Shown: positions 16,323 through 24,597 of the stretch, piece by piece | Layout of the letters: the number at the start of each line of letters is the position of its first letter | Numbering within the stretch: the first letter of the stretch is position 1 | Source: an uncultured bacterium | Lineage (GTDB): Bacteria; Verrucomicrobiota; Kiritimatiellia; CAIVKH01 | DNA length: 46,610 nt | NCBI GenBank assembly: GCA_937958885.1 | Contig: CALGMT010000041.1 | Span: 1-46,610, forward strand | Direction: 5' to 3' | Translations under genes and position numbers: made by a program | Notes under the pieces: model-generated | What the model saw: the letters and a program-made list of their open reading frames with translations, nothing else | What the model was told of the DNA's origin: nothing | The model's database searches: none

Positions 16323-16912
16323 CGCGCGCCCTCGAACGCTTCCGGCGAGTCCGGCGGCGGCCGGCGGAGGAAAACCCGAATGGGCGTGCCTTCAATCAGG
16401 AGGTCTTCGACGACGAGGTCGCCGTTGCGCACGCGCACGACGACATCCGCCGCTCGGCTGCCCCCGCTCAAGCTGCGCATGTAGGCGCGTTCCGCCTCCG
16501 GCGCTTCATGGTCCGGCAGGTAGAAGCGATCAATCGGCAACCTGACCTGCGCCTCGCCGGATGCGGGGTCCAGCGCCCATATCTTCGCCCGAACAAACGC
16601 GGCGTCCGACGGCCGTCGGTTGGTCACAGACGCTACGCGTGCGTAGCCGTCGCCGCCCGTTTCAAGGATCGCATACATCGCGCGAGACCGACGGGTGTTT
16701 GGTTCATGATCCGTCCACGGCACTCGTTGCGTATCCACCGCGATGCGGATGTAGCGGCCGCGAAAGGCGTCGTAAGGGTCGACCGGCTCGCACGCAAAGC
16801 GAAAGGACTGGCCTTCGCGGAGTGTACGTTCGCGAGCGCGAATCATAACGGCCGGCACAGCGAGTTGAACAACGGCGATCAACACGATCAACGCAGTCGA
16901 TTTGCGATTCAT
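16319..16912 (-). CDS. GDYXXLXY-family membrane-associated protein
   Basis: A 197-residue protein with an N-terminal membrane helix or uncleaved signal (STALIVLIAVVQLAVPAVMI, residues 5-24). A hallmark segment, VDPYDAFRGRYIRI, follows at about residue 44 and corresponds to the GDYXXLXY motif of its family (D-P-Y-D-x-F-R-G-x-Y). The family is widespread and of unknown biochemical role, commonly encoded next to DUF2157 membrane proteins, exactly as here. The remaining 150 residues are predicted outside the membrane. It overlaps the DUF2157 gene (16909-16912) and the hydrolase (16319-16322) by ATGA, so the three are co-translated. Inference: it is a periplasmic partner of the DUF2157 protein. 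Confidence 0.78.
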   Translation of the reverse strand: MNRKSTALIVLIAVVQLAVPAVMIRARERTLREGQSFRFACEPVDPYDAFRGRYIRIAVDTQRVPWTDHEPNTRRSRAMYAILETGGDGYARVASVTNRRPSDAAFVRAKIWALDPASGEAQVRLPIDRFYLPDHEAPEAERAYMRSLSGGSRAADVVVRVRNGDLVVEDLLIEGTPIRVFLRRPPPDSPEAFEGAR

Positions 16913-18216
16913 GCGCGCCTCCGTAAGCGGCGGGACAATACGGCGTTCGCTGCGAGAAATGCACTGCCGATCGCGACGAAGGCCAAACCGCGCGCCACCA
17001 GCGGCAAGTCGCTGTCGAAAAACCGGAGCCCGAGCACCGCCGCCAACAGCGCCAATCCGGCATTGACGCCGCTCATCGACTCCCGCCGCATTGCGCGCAT
17101 CACCACCAACAGACCCTGCGCGAAGACCAGCGCCGAAAAACTCAACGGCACAAGCGAATCAGCGCCAACCTGCGCGACCCCTGCGTATGCGGCGAAAATC
17201 GCTAGAAAACCGGCCGCGGGGATCCAATCCGGTCCGCTCAAACGCGTGCGGGCGCCGATCAACAACACCATCGCCACGCCCATCATCGCGAGGAGTGCGG
17301 CGCCGGCCGCCACGACGCGCGCCTCGCTGTTCATCCAGACCGATTCCGCATGCGCGATTTCACGCCACGGCCACTCGAAGGTGAGGATGAGCGCCCATAG
17401 AACAAATCCAGCCGTACCCGCGATGCGCATCGGACGATGCCGCCATGACGGCGCATGTCGCAGGAAGCGTTCGTCCACCAGCCAGAAAAGACTGAACAGC
17501 GTTCCGAAGAGCGGGACCCAGAGGCCGGTCATCTCGCCCGCGAGCGTCATGCTTACCGCCGCGATCACGGCCACGGTCACGGCCCAACGCATCAGGGCCA
17601 GTCCCGGCGTGAATACCCCGCGCCGGCTTGCGCGCAACAGGAAGGGGACCACGGCCGCGATCATCGGCCAGACGCCGAGCGCGATTGGCCATTCTTCCTC
17701 TATCACACTCGCGCACCACGATAGGACGCCGGCCAAATAGAGCGTCGCCGCGATGGCGCTGCGCATGACGTACACCACCGGCAGCGCAAGCAGCACCCAC
17801 GTCAGCATGAATGAATCGTACGAGCCGGAGAGATGATAAATCTGGCTCACCAACGCCACCGCGGCGCCGATGCTCAGCGTCCAGAACACGCCCACCCCTT
17901 CACGCCAACCCGCGGCGATCCACCCGCGCGCCGCGCCGAACAACGCAAGGATTTGGGCCATCAACAGAGGCGCAAGCGCAATCGCGGTTCGCATCGGTCG
18001 GCTTAGATCGGCCCAGTTATGCGCCAGCAGCAAGATGATGCCGCCGCCGATCAAGAGCGCGCCGAGCACGGCAAACCCGATCTGCAGCGCGGATCGACTC
18101 CCGGGCGCTGTGACCGGGTAACGCGCCAGCAGACAATCGGCCAGCGCGGATGGAATCAACCCCTCGCGCTGCCATGCCTCGATTTCTCCGCGGATCCATG
18201 CGTTGCGGTTTTTCAT
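16909..18216 (-). CDS. DUF2157-family polytopic membrane protein
   Basis: A 435-residue inner-membrane protein. The soluble N-terminal segment (about 1-45, MKNRNAWIRGEIEAWQREGL onward) has the WxxEGLI-type opening of DUF2157. It is followed by about ten to twelve hydrophobic helices separated by very short loops (for example IGFAVLGALLIGGGIILLLA at about 48-67). The start at 18216 gives the family N-terminus. The frame is open to 18318 but those residues are unlike the family. A near-consensus sigma-54 promoter lies only 18 bp upstream, giving a leader of about 7 nt with no visible Shine-Dalgarno sequence. It is first in the operon DUF2157, GDYXXLXY, hydrolase, LplT-PlsC-ligase. The function is unknown. 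Confidence 0.82.
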   Translation of the reverse strand: MKNRNAWIRGEIEAWQREGLIPSALADCLLARYPVTAPGSRSALQIGFAVLGALLIGGGIILLLAHNWADLSRPMRTAIALAPLLMAQILALFGAARGWIAAGWREGVGVFWTLSIGAAVALVSQIYHLSGSYDSFMLTWVLLALPVVYVMRSAIAATLYLAGVLSWCASVIEEEWPIALGVWPMIAAVVPFLLRASRRGVFTPGLALMRWAVTVAVIAAVSMTLAGEMTGLWVPLFGTLFSLFWLVDERFLRHAPSWRHRPMRIAGTAGFVLWALILTFEWPWREIAHAESVWMNSEARVVAAGAALLAMMGVAMVLLIGARTRLSGPDWIPAAGFLAIFAAYAGVAQVGADSLVPLSFSALVFAQGLLVVMRAMRRESMSGVNAGLALLAAVLGLRFFDSDLPLVARGLAFVAIGSAFLAANAVLSRRLRRRA

Positions 18217-18233
18217 GGTGTGAACGTTGTAGA

Positions 18234-18250
18234 AGCCAGTCGCGTGCCAA
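18234..18250 (-). promoter_or_regulatory. Sigma-54 (-24/-12) promoter for the DUF2157 operon
   Basis: On the minus strand the sequence reads TTGGCACG-CGAC-TGGCT. The -24 block is a perfect YTGGCACG. The -12 block differs from TTGCW at one base but keeps the nearly invariant GC at the required 10-bp spacing from GG. The predicted transcription start is near 18223, 7 bp before the DUF2157 ATG. The gene for a sigma-54 activator begins about 105 bp away on the other strand, which strengthens the call. Confidence 0.7.
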
Positions 18251-18354
18251 TGAGTCCACCGTTTGTTTCTCGCTACGCCGCACATGATTGTAAAAGCATC
18301 TGTATTCGAAAAATTCATTTGAATTACATATTATGCACACATACTGTACATTTT
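18251..18354 (+). promoter_or_regulatory. Leader/promoter region of the sigma-54 activator gene
   Basis: This AT-rich part of the divergent gap contains TTGAAT with a 17-bp spacer to TACTGT, a weak sigma-70-like pair ending close to the ATG at 18355. It also has a small inverted repeat, ATTCA-TT-TGAAT. Upstream activator sites for the divergent sigma-54 promoter would be expected here, but none can be assigned with confidence. Confidence 0.3.
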
Positions 18355-19839
18355 ATGCCTAGTTTGAAATCCATCGAGCGCCGCTTCACTTTCTTTCGCG
18401 ATGTGGCGCGCGCGGCGTTCGCGAATCCGTTCGGCGCGGAGCGCAGCGCCTTGGACCGCGCACTGGCGGGCGCGGAAGAGGGCCGCGCGGCGCGCAGCGC
18501 CGTCGAGGGGATGATCGCCGCGGTAGCGCGCGAAGTGGCCGCGCTCGAGGGCGAGGGCCTGGCGAATTTGCGGCGATACGACGGCGAAACGCTGGAGCTG
18601 ATGCGGGTGGTGTTCTTGTTCGACGCGTTCCACCGCTTTCTTGTCCCGATGGATCGGCATATCGAGGATCAGATCCGCGCGGGGCCGGATCCGATTCCCG
18701 CGCCATTTGCGCGCGAGGCGGTCGACTGGCTGGCGCGGCGCGGCTTTTCATCGGAAGCGAGCGTGCGCTATGCGGGGGTCTTTTTCCAACTGCGCCGCGC
18801 CTATTATTTCATTGCGCGCGAATTGATCGGCGCGAGTCCGAGCATGCGCGCGTTCCGCGAGCGGCTTTGGCAGAATGTGTTCACGCGCGACGTCCGCTGG
18901 TATGACCGTTATTTGTCGGATCGGATGGAGGATTTTTCGACGTTGTTGCTTGGCGAGACCGGCACAGGAAAGGGCGCGGCTGCGGCGGCCATCGGGCGGT
19001 CGGGGTACATTCCGTACGATGCGCGCGCGGGCCGGTTTAAGGAGAGCTTCACCCGCGCGTTCAACGCGCTGAACTTGTCGCAATTCCCCGAAACGCTGAT
19101 TGAATCGGAGTTGTTCGGCCATCGAAGGGGCGCCTTCACCGGCGCGACAGAGCGGCACGAGGGCGTTTTTGCGCGCTGCTCGCCGCACGGCGCAATTTTC
19201 CTCGATGAAATCGGCGAGGTGGCCGAGCCGGTGCAGGTCAAGCTGCTGCAAGTCCTGCAGGAGCGGCGTTTTTCCCCTGTCGGCAGTCGCGAGACGCATC
19301 GGTTTAGCGGGCGCGTGATCGCGGCGACCAACCGTCCGCTCGACGCCCTGCGCCGCGCGGGGCGCTTTCGCGACGATTTCTACTATCGGCTCTGTTCGGA
19401 TGTCATCGTCGTCCCGACGCTGCGCGAGCGGATCGCGGAGCATGCGGAGGAACTGCCGACGCTCGTGCGCGAGATCCTGGTGCGGATCACCGGCGGCGAG
19501 GCGCCGGACCTCGCGGAGGATGTGCTCGCCCGCCTCGCCAAGCATCCGGGGCGCGCCTACACGTGGCCGGGCAACGTGCGCGAACTGGAGCAGGCCGTTC
19601 GGCAAACCTTGCTTGCCGGCGCGTATGCGCCGCGGCCGAATCGCGGCGATGAGTCGGACTCAGCGCGCATGCCGGTCGGCTGGCGCGACGGCGTGTGGAC
19701 CGCGACGGACGTCCTCGCGGCCTACTGTCGCCGGCTGTACGATCGGTTCGGATCGTATGAGGAAGTTGCTCGGCGGGCTCGCCTTGATCGGCGCACGGCG
19801 AAGAAGTACGTTTTGGCCCAAACGGGAGACGATGCATGA
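18355..19839 (+). CDS. Sigma-54-dependent transcriptional activator (bacterial enhancer-binding protein)
   Basis: A 494-residue AAA+ activator that remodels sigma-54 RNA polymerase. The AAA+ domain (about 185-440) has Walker A GETGTGKG (Lys206), the sigma-54 contact loop GAFTGA at 259-264, Walker B GAIFLDEIGE, and TWPGNVRELEQAVR near the end. The N-terminal 185 residues are helical and charged, with no receiver, GAF or PAS motif that I recognise, so the signal is unknown. The C-terminus (GSYEEVARRARLDRRTAKKYV) is a helix-turn-helix of non-standard sequence. The start at 18355 (MPSLKSIERRF) is the first ATG after an AT-rich leader. The gene overlaps the DJ-1/PfpI gene by ATGA and is divergent from a sigma-54-promoter operon, its probable target. 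Confidence 0.9.
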   Translation: MPSLKSIERRFTFFRDVARAAFANPFGAERSALDRALAGAEEGRAARSAVEGMIAAVAREVAALEGEGLANLRRYDGETLELMRVVFLFDAFHRFLVPMDRHIEDQIRAGPDPIPAPFAREAVDWLARRGFSSEASVRYAGVFFQLRRAYYFIARELIGASPSMRAFRERLWQNVFTRDVRWYDRYLSDRMEDFSTLLLGETGTGKGAAAAAIGRSGYIPYDARAGRFKESFTRAFNALNLSQFPETLIESELFGHRRGAFTGATERHEGVFARCSPHGAIFLDEIGEVAEPVQVKLLQVLQERRFSPVGSRETHRFSGRVIAATNRPLDALRRAGRFRDDFYYRLCSDVIVVPTLRERIAEHAEELPTLVREILVRITGGEAPDLAEDVLARLAKHPGRAYTWPGNVRELEQAVRQTLLAGAYAPRPNRGDESDSARMPVGWRDGVWTATDVLAAYCRRLYDRFGSYEEVARRARLDRRTAKKYVLAQTGDDA

Positions 19840-20351
19840 AAACAATCCTCGCGCTCGTGGACGATATTTATGAGGATCTTGAACTTTGGTATCCCCGACT
19901 TCGTCTCGAGGAGGAGGGCTGGAAGGTCGTCGTCGCCGGACCGAAATCGGGGACAATTTACAAGGGCAAGCACGGGTATCCCTGCAAGGCCGATATCGAC
20001 ATCGGCGATGTGGAAGATTCCCTCGCCTACGACGGGCTGATGGTGCCGGGCGGCTTTGCGCCGGACAAGCTGCGGCGCGACGCGAACGTCTTGAACATTG
20101 TTCGCGTCATGCACGAGGCGAAACGCCCGATCGCGTTTATCTGCCATGCCGGATGGATTTTGATTTCCGCGGACATTTTGCGCGGCCGCCGCGCGACCAG
20201 CACCGTCGGAATTCGCGACGACATGCGGAATGCGGGCGCACTGTGGGAAGATTCTCCGCTGGTGGTGGACGGCAACCTCATCAGCTCGCGAACGCCGATC
20301 GATCTGCCGGTCTTCGCGGCGGCGTTCGTAAAGGCGCTGAAATCGGCGTGA
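19836..20351 (+). CDS. DJ-1/PfpI family protein
   Basis: A 171-residue single-domain protein of the DJ-1/PfpI glutamine-amidotransferase-like fold. The nucleophile elbow is FICHAGW with Cys103-His104, preceded by LMVPGGFAPDKLR, both diagnostic. Members include proteases, chaperones and glyoxalase/deglycase-type stress enzymes, so the exact activity is open. The gene overlaps the end of the sigma-54 activator by ATGA and is certainly co-translated with it. A stress protein made together with a regulator suggests a sensor, modulator or effector role in the same response. It is convergent with the MFS gene, 7 bp away. Confidence 0.9.
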   Translation: MKTILALVDDIYEDLELWYPRLRLEEEGWKVVVAGPKSGTIYKGKHGYPCKADIDIGDVEDSLAYDGLMVPGGFAPDKLRRDANVLNIVRVMHEAKRPIAFICHAGWILISADILRGRRATSTVGIRDDMRNAGALWEDSPLVVDGNLISSRTPIDLPVFAAAFVKALKSA

Positions 20352-20358
20352 GCGGCGA

Positions 20359-21609
20359 TCAAGCCGCACGGCGGTTTCGCATGCCGATCAAGACGGGCGC
20401 GAGCGCGAGCGGGAACAGGGCGGCGATCAGGAATCCTGTGCGCAGGCCGGCCTGCGCGGGTTCGAGATCGGAAAAGATCCATGCGCGGCCATCTTCCATC
20501 GCGCGCCCCACCCCATCGGCGGTCAGCCCGACCAGCCAGGGTCCCACCCCGCACCCGGTGTCGCCGAATGCCGCGAGCAGCGCGAACAACGAAATGCCGG
20601 CGCGCGGGAAGGCCGCCGCGCTCAACGCGACGATCCCGGGCCACAACATGCTGACAAACAGGCCGCCCAAAATACAGGCGGCCAGCGCAACCGCCGGGAA
20701 CGGGGACAACGCCATAGTCGCGTAGCAGAACGCCGTCAGCGCGGCGCCGTGCACGAGCAATTGACGCAAAGGCTGGTTTTTGCCGCACAAGCCGAACCAT
20801 AGACGACCGATCATCATCATTACGGCGAACAGACCGAATCCGATTCCATCCGACACCATTTGCGAGAGTCCGAATACCGTTTGCGCATACGCCGATGTCC
20901 ATTGGGCGAGCGTGACCTCCGCGGCGCCGGCGAGGAGGATGCCGATCAGCGCGAGCCAGAAGTAGCGCGTGCGGGCCATGGTCCGGGTTCGCTCCCGCTG
21001 CGATTCATGCACGAGAGGAGGAAGGCGAGTCTTGATGAACCCAAACAGATTCACCATCGGCACCACCGCCCACGCGAGGGCGATCCATGCCCATGCCCGA
21101 TGCCCGAATACATGCAGCGCCAGCGCGGTCGCGCCGATCACCGTCACTTTGCCGATCGGATAGAACGCGTGAAGAAAGACCATGTCCGCCTCTTTTCGAT
21201 CAGACGGAACGGCATTGATGATCGGGCTGATCAACACCTCGAGCAGCCCGCATCCCATCGAGAACACGACGGTCCCCGCGATCAGACCGGCGTAGGGCGA
21301 TGCAGGAAACAGGAAGGGCGCAACAGCGAAGATACAGAGACCCGCGGCGGCCAGCGCCTGTGAGGCAACGGTCAGCGGCTTGACCAGGCCGAATCGGTCC
21401 ACAATCGCCGTACAGATCAAGTCCACCGCCATTTGTGCGAAAAAGTTGATCAGAACCAGACGGCCGAGTTGCTCGAAGGTCAGTCCGAATTCGGCGCGCA
21501 GTGGAATAAAGAAAAGGGGCGTGAGGTTTATGACCATCGCCTGAATGAACATGGCCAGATGGCAGCATCGCCGCACGGCGCGATGCGCGTCGCGGGCGGA
21601 ATGGTTCAT
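20359..21609 (-). CDS. Major facilitator superfamily transporter (sugar carrier-like)
   Basis: A 416-residue carrier with about 12 hydrophobic helices, for example LAMFIQAMVINLTPLFFIPL near the start and FLIAALFPLALAPVLIG near the end. A mid-protein hydrophilic loop carries KTRLPPLVHESQRERTRTMA (about 193-212). The layout resembles FucP-like sugar/proton symporters, but no diagnostic substrate motif is visible. It lies 40 bp after the nucleotidyltransferase gene on the same strand, at the end of the surface-sugar block, so it may import a monosaccharide for that pathway. The start may be 21609 or the ATG at residue 20 (21552). The residues before the first helix are charged and could be non-coding. 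Confidence 0.8.
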   Translation of the reverse strand: MNHSARDAHRAVRRCCHLAMFIQAMVINLTPLFFIPLRAEFGLTFEQLGRLVLINFFAQMAVDLICTAIVDRFGLVKPLTVASQALAAAGLCIFAVAPFLFPASPYAGLIAGTVVFSMGCGLLEVLISPIINAVPSDRKEADMVFLHAFYPIGKVTVIGATALALHVFGHRAWAWIALAWAVVPMVNLFGFIKTRLPPLVHESQRERTRTMARTRYFWLALIGILLAGAAEVTLAQWTSAYAQTVFGLSQMVSDGIGFGLFAVMMMIGRLWFGLCGKNQPLRQLLVHGAALTAFCYATMALSPFPAVALAACILGGLFVSMLWPGIVALSAAAFPRAGISLFALLAAFGDTGCGVGPWLVGLTADGVGRAMEDGRAWIFSDLEPAQAGLRTGFLIAALFPLALAPVLIGMRNRRAA

Positions 21610-21649
21610 GGTTGGCGGCCCGCCCGCGCCGCGCGGTGAGACGTGGACC

Positions 21650-22552
21650 TCATCCCCACAACGGCGCCGGATAGACGCCGGCGTCGATCAAGTTTCGGAT
21701 CCCCTCCCGGACCAGCGGTTTGTCTTCCGGATAGGTCATGCCGAGCCAGCGGGCGGAGGTGGGCACGACGCGCACGGTGGCCGTGCCGTCGGCGATGAGC
21801 CCATCGACGATCGTGGGAATAGCCAGTTCCGATTTCGGATTCGCCGCGTTCGCCTTCAGAAATTCCACGAACGCGCGTTCCAAGTGCGGGAAGAGCGCCG
21901 GGGTGAATCCCCAGAAATTCATCGACACGGTCGTCTCCGGCGCAATCGGAATCAGGCCGGCATCCGATTGTGCCACCACCCCGCCGTCGCGCCGCTCGAT
22001 GTGCGTGCGCTCGACCACGCGCTGGAGCAGTCCATTCGCGCCGACCTCGCAAACGCCTCGCGAAACGGCGCCGTGGTCGGAGAGCGTGTCGTTGACGTTG
22101 TAGCCGGCCAGGTAGAACTCCGTCGAATCGACGGCGGCGTTCGACAGCGCGGCCGCCATGCCCTCGTAGGCGGGGCGCCCGTAAAAATCGTCTGCATTGA
22201 TGACCGCGAACGGCTCGCGGATTTCATGGCGCGCAGCGCGTATGGCGTGCCCCGTTCCCCACGGCTTGGCGCGGCCCTCGGGCGGCGTGAATCCGGCGGG
22301 CAGGTCGTCCAACGCCTGAAACACATAATGAACATCGGCGTGCCGGGCGATTTGGCGGTCGATCACCGCGCGGAAAGCCTCTTCGATGTCGCGGCGGATG
22401 ATAAAGACCACCCGGCCGAATCCTGCGCGCAAGGCGTCATACACCGAATAATCGATCATGATTTCGCCGCAAGGACCGACGGGATCGATTTGCTTGAGTC
22501 CGCCGTAGCGGCTGCCCATGCCGGCAGCCATAATTACGAGCGCCGGTTTCAT
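21650..22552 (-). CDS. Nucleotidyltransferase (NDP-sugar pyrophosphorylase-like)
   Basis: A 300-residue Rossmann-type sugar-1-phosphate nucleotidyltransferase. The N-terminal signature MAAGMGSRYGGLKQIDPVG (residues 8-26) binds the nucleotide triphosphate, and Asp in INADDF (about 117-122) would hold the metal. It presumably makes an NDP-sugar for the neighbouring glycosyltransferases, though the sugar cannot be specified. The start at 22552 overlaps the epimerase stop as ATGA. Five upstream in-frame residues are disfavoured. The family includes glucose-1-phosphate uridylyl- and thymidylyltransferases, but the GGLKQ variant differs from both classical motifs. Confidence 0.82.
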   Translation of the reverse strand: MKPALVIMAAGMGSRYGGLKQIDPVGPCGEIMIDYSVYDALRAGFGRVVFIIRRDIEEAFRAVIDRQIARHADVHYVFQALDDLPAGFTPPEGRAKPWGTGHAIRAARHEIREPFAVINADDFYGRPAYEGMAAALSNAAVDSTEFYLAGYNVNDTLSDHGAVSRGVCEVGANGLLQRVVERTHIERRDGGVVAQSDAGLIPIAPETTVSMNFWGFTPALFPHLERAFVEFLKANAANPKSELAIPTIVDGLIADGTATVRVVPTSARWLGMTYPEDKPLVREGIRNLIDAGVYPAPLWG

Positions 22553-23484
22553 GTTGGATTCTCCCACAGTTCTTTAAGACCTTCTTCCAGTGTGATGCGC
22601 GGTTCAAATGAAAGCCGCTCGCGGGCGCGCGAAATATCGGCCAGCGAGTGGCGCACATCTCCCGCGCGCGCAGGTTCGAAGCGCGGTTCAAGATTGCGAC
22701 CCGCACGATCGCCGAGCAACTCAATCAGTCGCAGCAGGTCCGTCGCGCGGCCCGTCGCGACATTAATGGCTGCGCCGTCGGCGGCATTCGCGGATTGCAT
22801 CGCCGCGTCGAGCGCGCGGACCACGTCGCGGACGTGGATGAAATCGCGGCTTTGCCGTCCGTCCCCGAACACGACAACCGGACGGCCCTCGCGTGCGGCG
22901 GCGAAAAAGCGCGAGATGACACCGGAATACGGCGACCGCGGATCCTGCCGGGGCCCATATACATTAAAGAACCGCAGCGACACGGTTTCCAGCCCGTACA
23001 ACAAATGAAAAATTCTCATGTAATGCTCGCCGGCGATCTTCGCGGCGGCATAGGGCGAAGCGGGAGCGGGCGTCATCTCTTCGCGCTTGGGCAGCACGGG
23101 GTCATTGCCATAAACGGCGGCCGTGCTGGCCAGCACCACACGCCGCGCGCCGGCCTCTCGCGCGGCCAGCAGCACATGCAATGTGCCCGTGGCGTTGATG
23201 AGGTGGTTGTCCATCGGGCGCGCGACGGAATCGGCGACGGAGACCAGCGCGGCGAGGTGAAAGACACCGTCCACGCCGCGGCACGCCTCGGCGATCGCGG
23301 CCGGATCGGTAATATCGCCCTCGAGAAACTCGACGGCGTCTCGCCCTGAGGCGAGATTTGCGAGGGTGCCGGTCGACAGGTTGTCCAGCACGCGGACGCG
23401 ATGCCCCGCCGCCAGCAGGCGTTCGACCAGATGCGAGCCAATGAAGCCGCATCCGCCGGTGACGAGATAACGCGGCGTCGCCAT
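22549..23484 (-). CDS. NAD-dependent nucleotide-sugar epimerase (UDP-sugar 4-epimerase-like)
   Basis: A 311-residue extended short-chain dehydrogenase. TGGCGFIGSHLVERLL (about residues 8-23) is the NAD-binding GxxGxxG. ASTAAVYG gives the catalytic Ser/Thr, and SPYAAAKIAGEHY gives the Tyr-x3-Lys pair. FFNVYGPRQDP and the FGDGRQSRDFIHVRDV segment are typical of UDP-glucose/UDP-GlcNAc 4-epimerases and dTDP-glucose 4,6-dehydratase relatives. The start at 23484 (MATPRYLVTGG) follows the previous stop by 4 bp, and the overlap with the nucleotidyltransferase shows a shared transcript. Substrate specificity is not readable. Confidence 0.85.
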   Translation of the reverse strand: MATPRYLVTGGCGFIGSHLVERLLAAGHRVRVLDNLSTGTLANLASGRDAVEFLEGDITDPAAIAEACRGVDGVFHLAALVSVADSVARPMDNHLINATGTLHVLLAAREAGARRVVLASTAAVYGNDPVLPKREEMTPAPASPYAAAKIAGEHYMRIFHLLYGLETVSLRFFNVYGPRQDPRSPYSGVISRFFAAAREGRPVVVFGDGRQSRDFIHVRDVVRALDAAMQSANAADGAAINVATGRATDLLRLIELLGDRAGRNLEPRFEPARAGDVRHSLADISRARERLSFEPRITLEEGLKELWENPT

Positions 23485-23488
23485 CGGA

Positions 23489-24448
23489 TCAACGCTCCGC
23501 ACCGGAGTCGGCGGCAGATGGAAACCCGATAACCGACCGTACAAAGTACAGCGGGCGTTTCTTGGATTCCTCGAAGATGCGGCTGATGTACTGGCCGAGC
23601 AACCCCATGCACATCAACTGCACGCCGCCCAGCACAAGCACAACGGCCATCAGTGAGGTCCAACCGCGCACGGTATCGCTCCAACCGAGCAAATGCCCCA
23701 TCACCACGCGCAACGCGAAAAGCAGCCCCGCGAGGCTGAAAATCAACCCGATTCCGGTCACCCATCGCAGCGGCGCGCCGGAAAAGGAAGTGAGGCCATC
23801 CCACGCGAGGTTGATCGATTTCCACACCGGATATTTGGTGACGCCGGCGTGGCGCGAGGCGCGCTCGTAATAGACCGCGCACTGGCGGAATCCGACCCAG
23901 CAGGTCAGCCCGCGCATGAAGCGGTGCAGCTCGCGCACATTGCGAAGCGCCTCAATCACCCGGCGATCCACCAACCGAAAGTCGCCCGTGTCCATCGGCA
24001 CCTTGACGCGGGACATCTTGTGAAAGATCCGATAGAACGACGCCGCGAGAAACTTCTTGAGCCACGTCTCCCCTTCCCGGCTCTTGCGGACGGCATAGAC
24101 GACCTCATGGCCTTCGCGCCAGCGCGCGAGCAGTTCGGGAATCACCTCGGGCGGATCCTGCAGATCCGCGTCAATAATCACCACGGCATCGCCGCGGGAG
24201 TAATCCATGCCGGCGGTGATCGCGATCTGGTGCCCGAAGTTGCGGGACAATTGGATCAGCTTGACGCGCGGGTCCCTCGCAGCCTGCTGCTCGGCCCACT
24301 CGGCGGAGCCGTCCGTGCTGCCGTCATCCACCAACACGAGTTCCCACGCCTCCGGCTCCCGGTCCAGCGCGGCGGCCACGCGCTCATAGAGGACCGGCAG
24401 ATTTTCCCGTTCGTTCAGAAAGGGCACAATGACGGAAACGGTCTTCAT
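23489..24448 (-). CDS. GT2 glycosyltransferase with C-terminal membrane helices (GtrB/DPM-like)
   Basis: A 319-residue family-2 glycosyltransferase. The N-terminal catalytic domain has VSVIVPFLNERENLPVLY, VLVDDGSTDGS, and the metal-binding DADLQDPPEVIPELL (about 93-107). Two C-terminal membrane helices (about 235-255 and 265-290) anchor it. This domain plan is that of enzymes such as GtrB, ArnC and dolichol-phosphate mannose synthase, which load a sugar onto undecaprenyl phosphate at the inner face of the membrane. The start at 24448 (MKTVSVIVPF) is chosen because the upstream in-frame residues are arginine-rich shadow. It is followed 4 bp later by the epimerase and so belongs to the same operon. 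Confidence 0.9.
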   Translation of the reverse strand: MKTVSVIVPFLNERENLPVLYERVAAALDREPEAWELVLVDDGSTDGSAEWAEQQAARDPRVKLIQLSRNFGHQIAITAGMDYSRGDAVVIIDADLQDPPEVIPELLARWREGHEVVYAVRKSREGETWLKKFLAASFYRIFHKMSRVKVPMDTGDFRLVDRRVIEALRNVRELHRFMRGLTCWVGFRQCAVYYERASRHAGVTKYPVWKSINLAWDGLTSFSGAPLRWVTGIGLIFSLAGLLFALRVVMGHLLGWSDTVRGWTSLMAVVLVLGGVQLMCMGLLGQYISRIFEESKKRPLYFVRSVIGFPSAADSGAER

Positions 24449-24597
24449 GAAGTCGCTACACGCTAGCAGGGGATCGCGCGTCCGCCAAGTCCGGTTGCCG
24501 CGCCTTCTCGCGTCTCGTGCCGCCGCTGCATTTCGATCGGGAGCCCCTCGCGGGCGCCATCCCATCCATCGCCCGCCAAACCGCAGCGGCAGCGTCT

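Noticed and set aside
24449-24597. Possible small gene between two glycosyltransferases
   Set aside because: No frame with a start signal or recognisable content. Treated as a plain intergenic gap.
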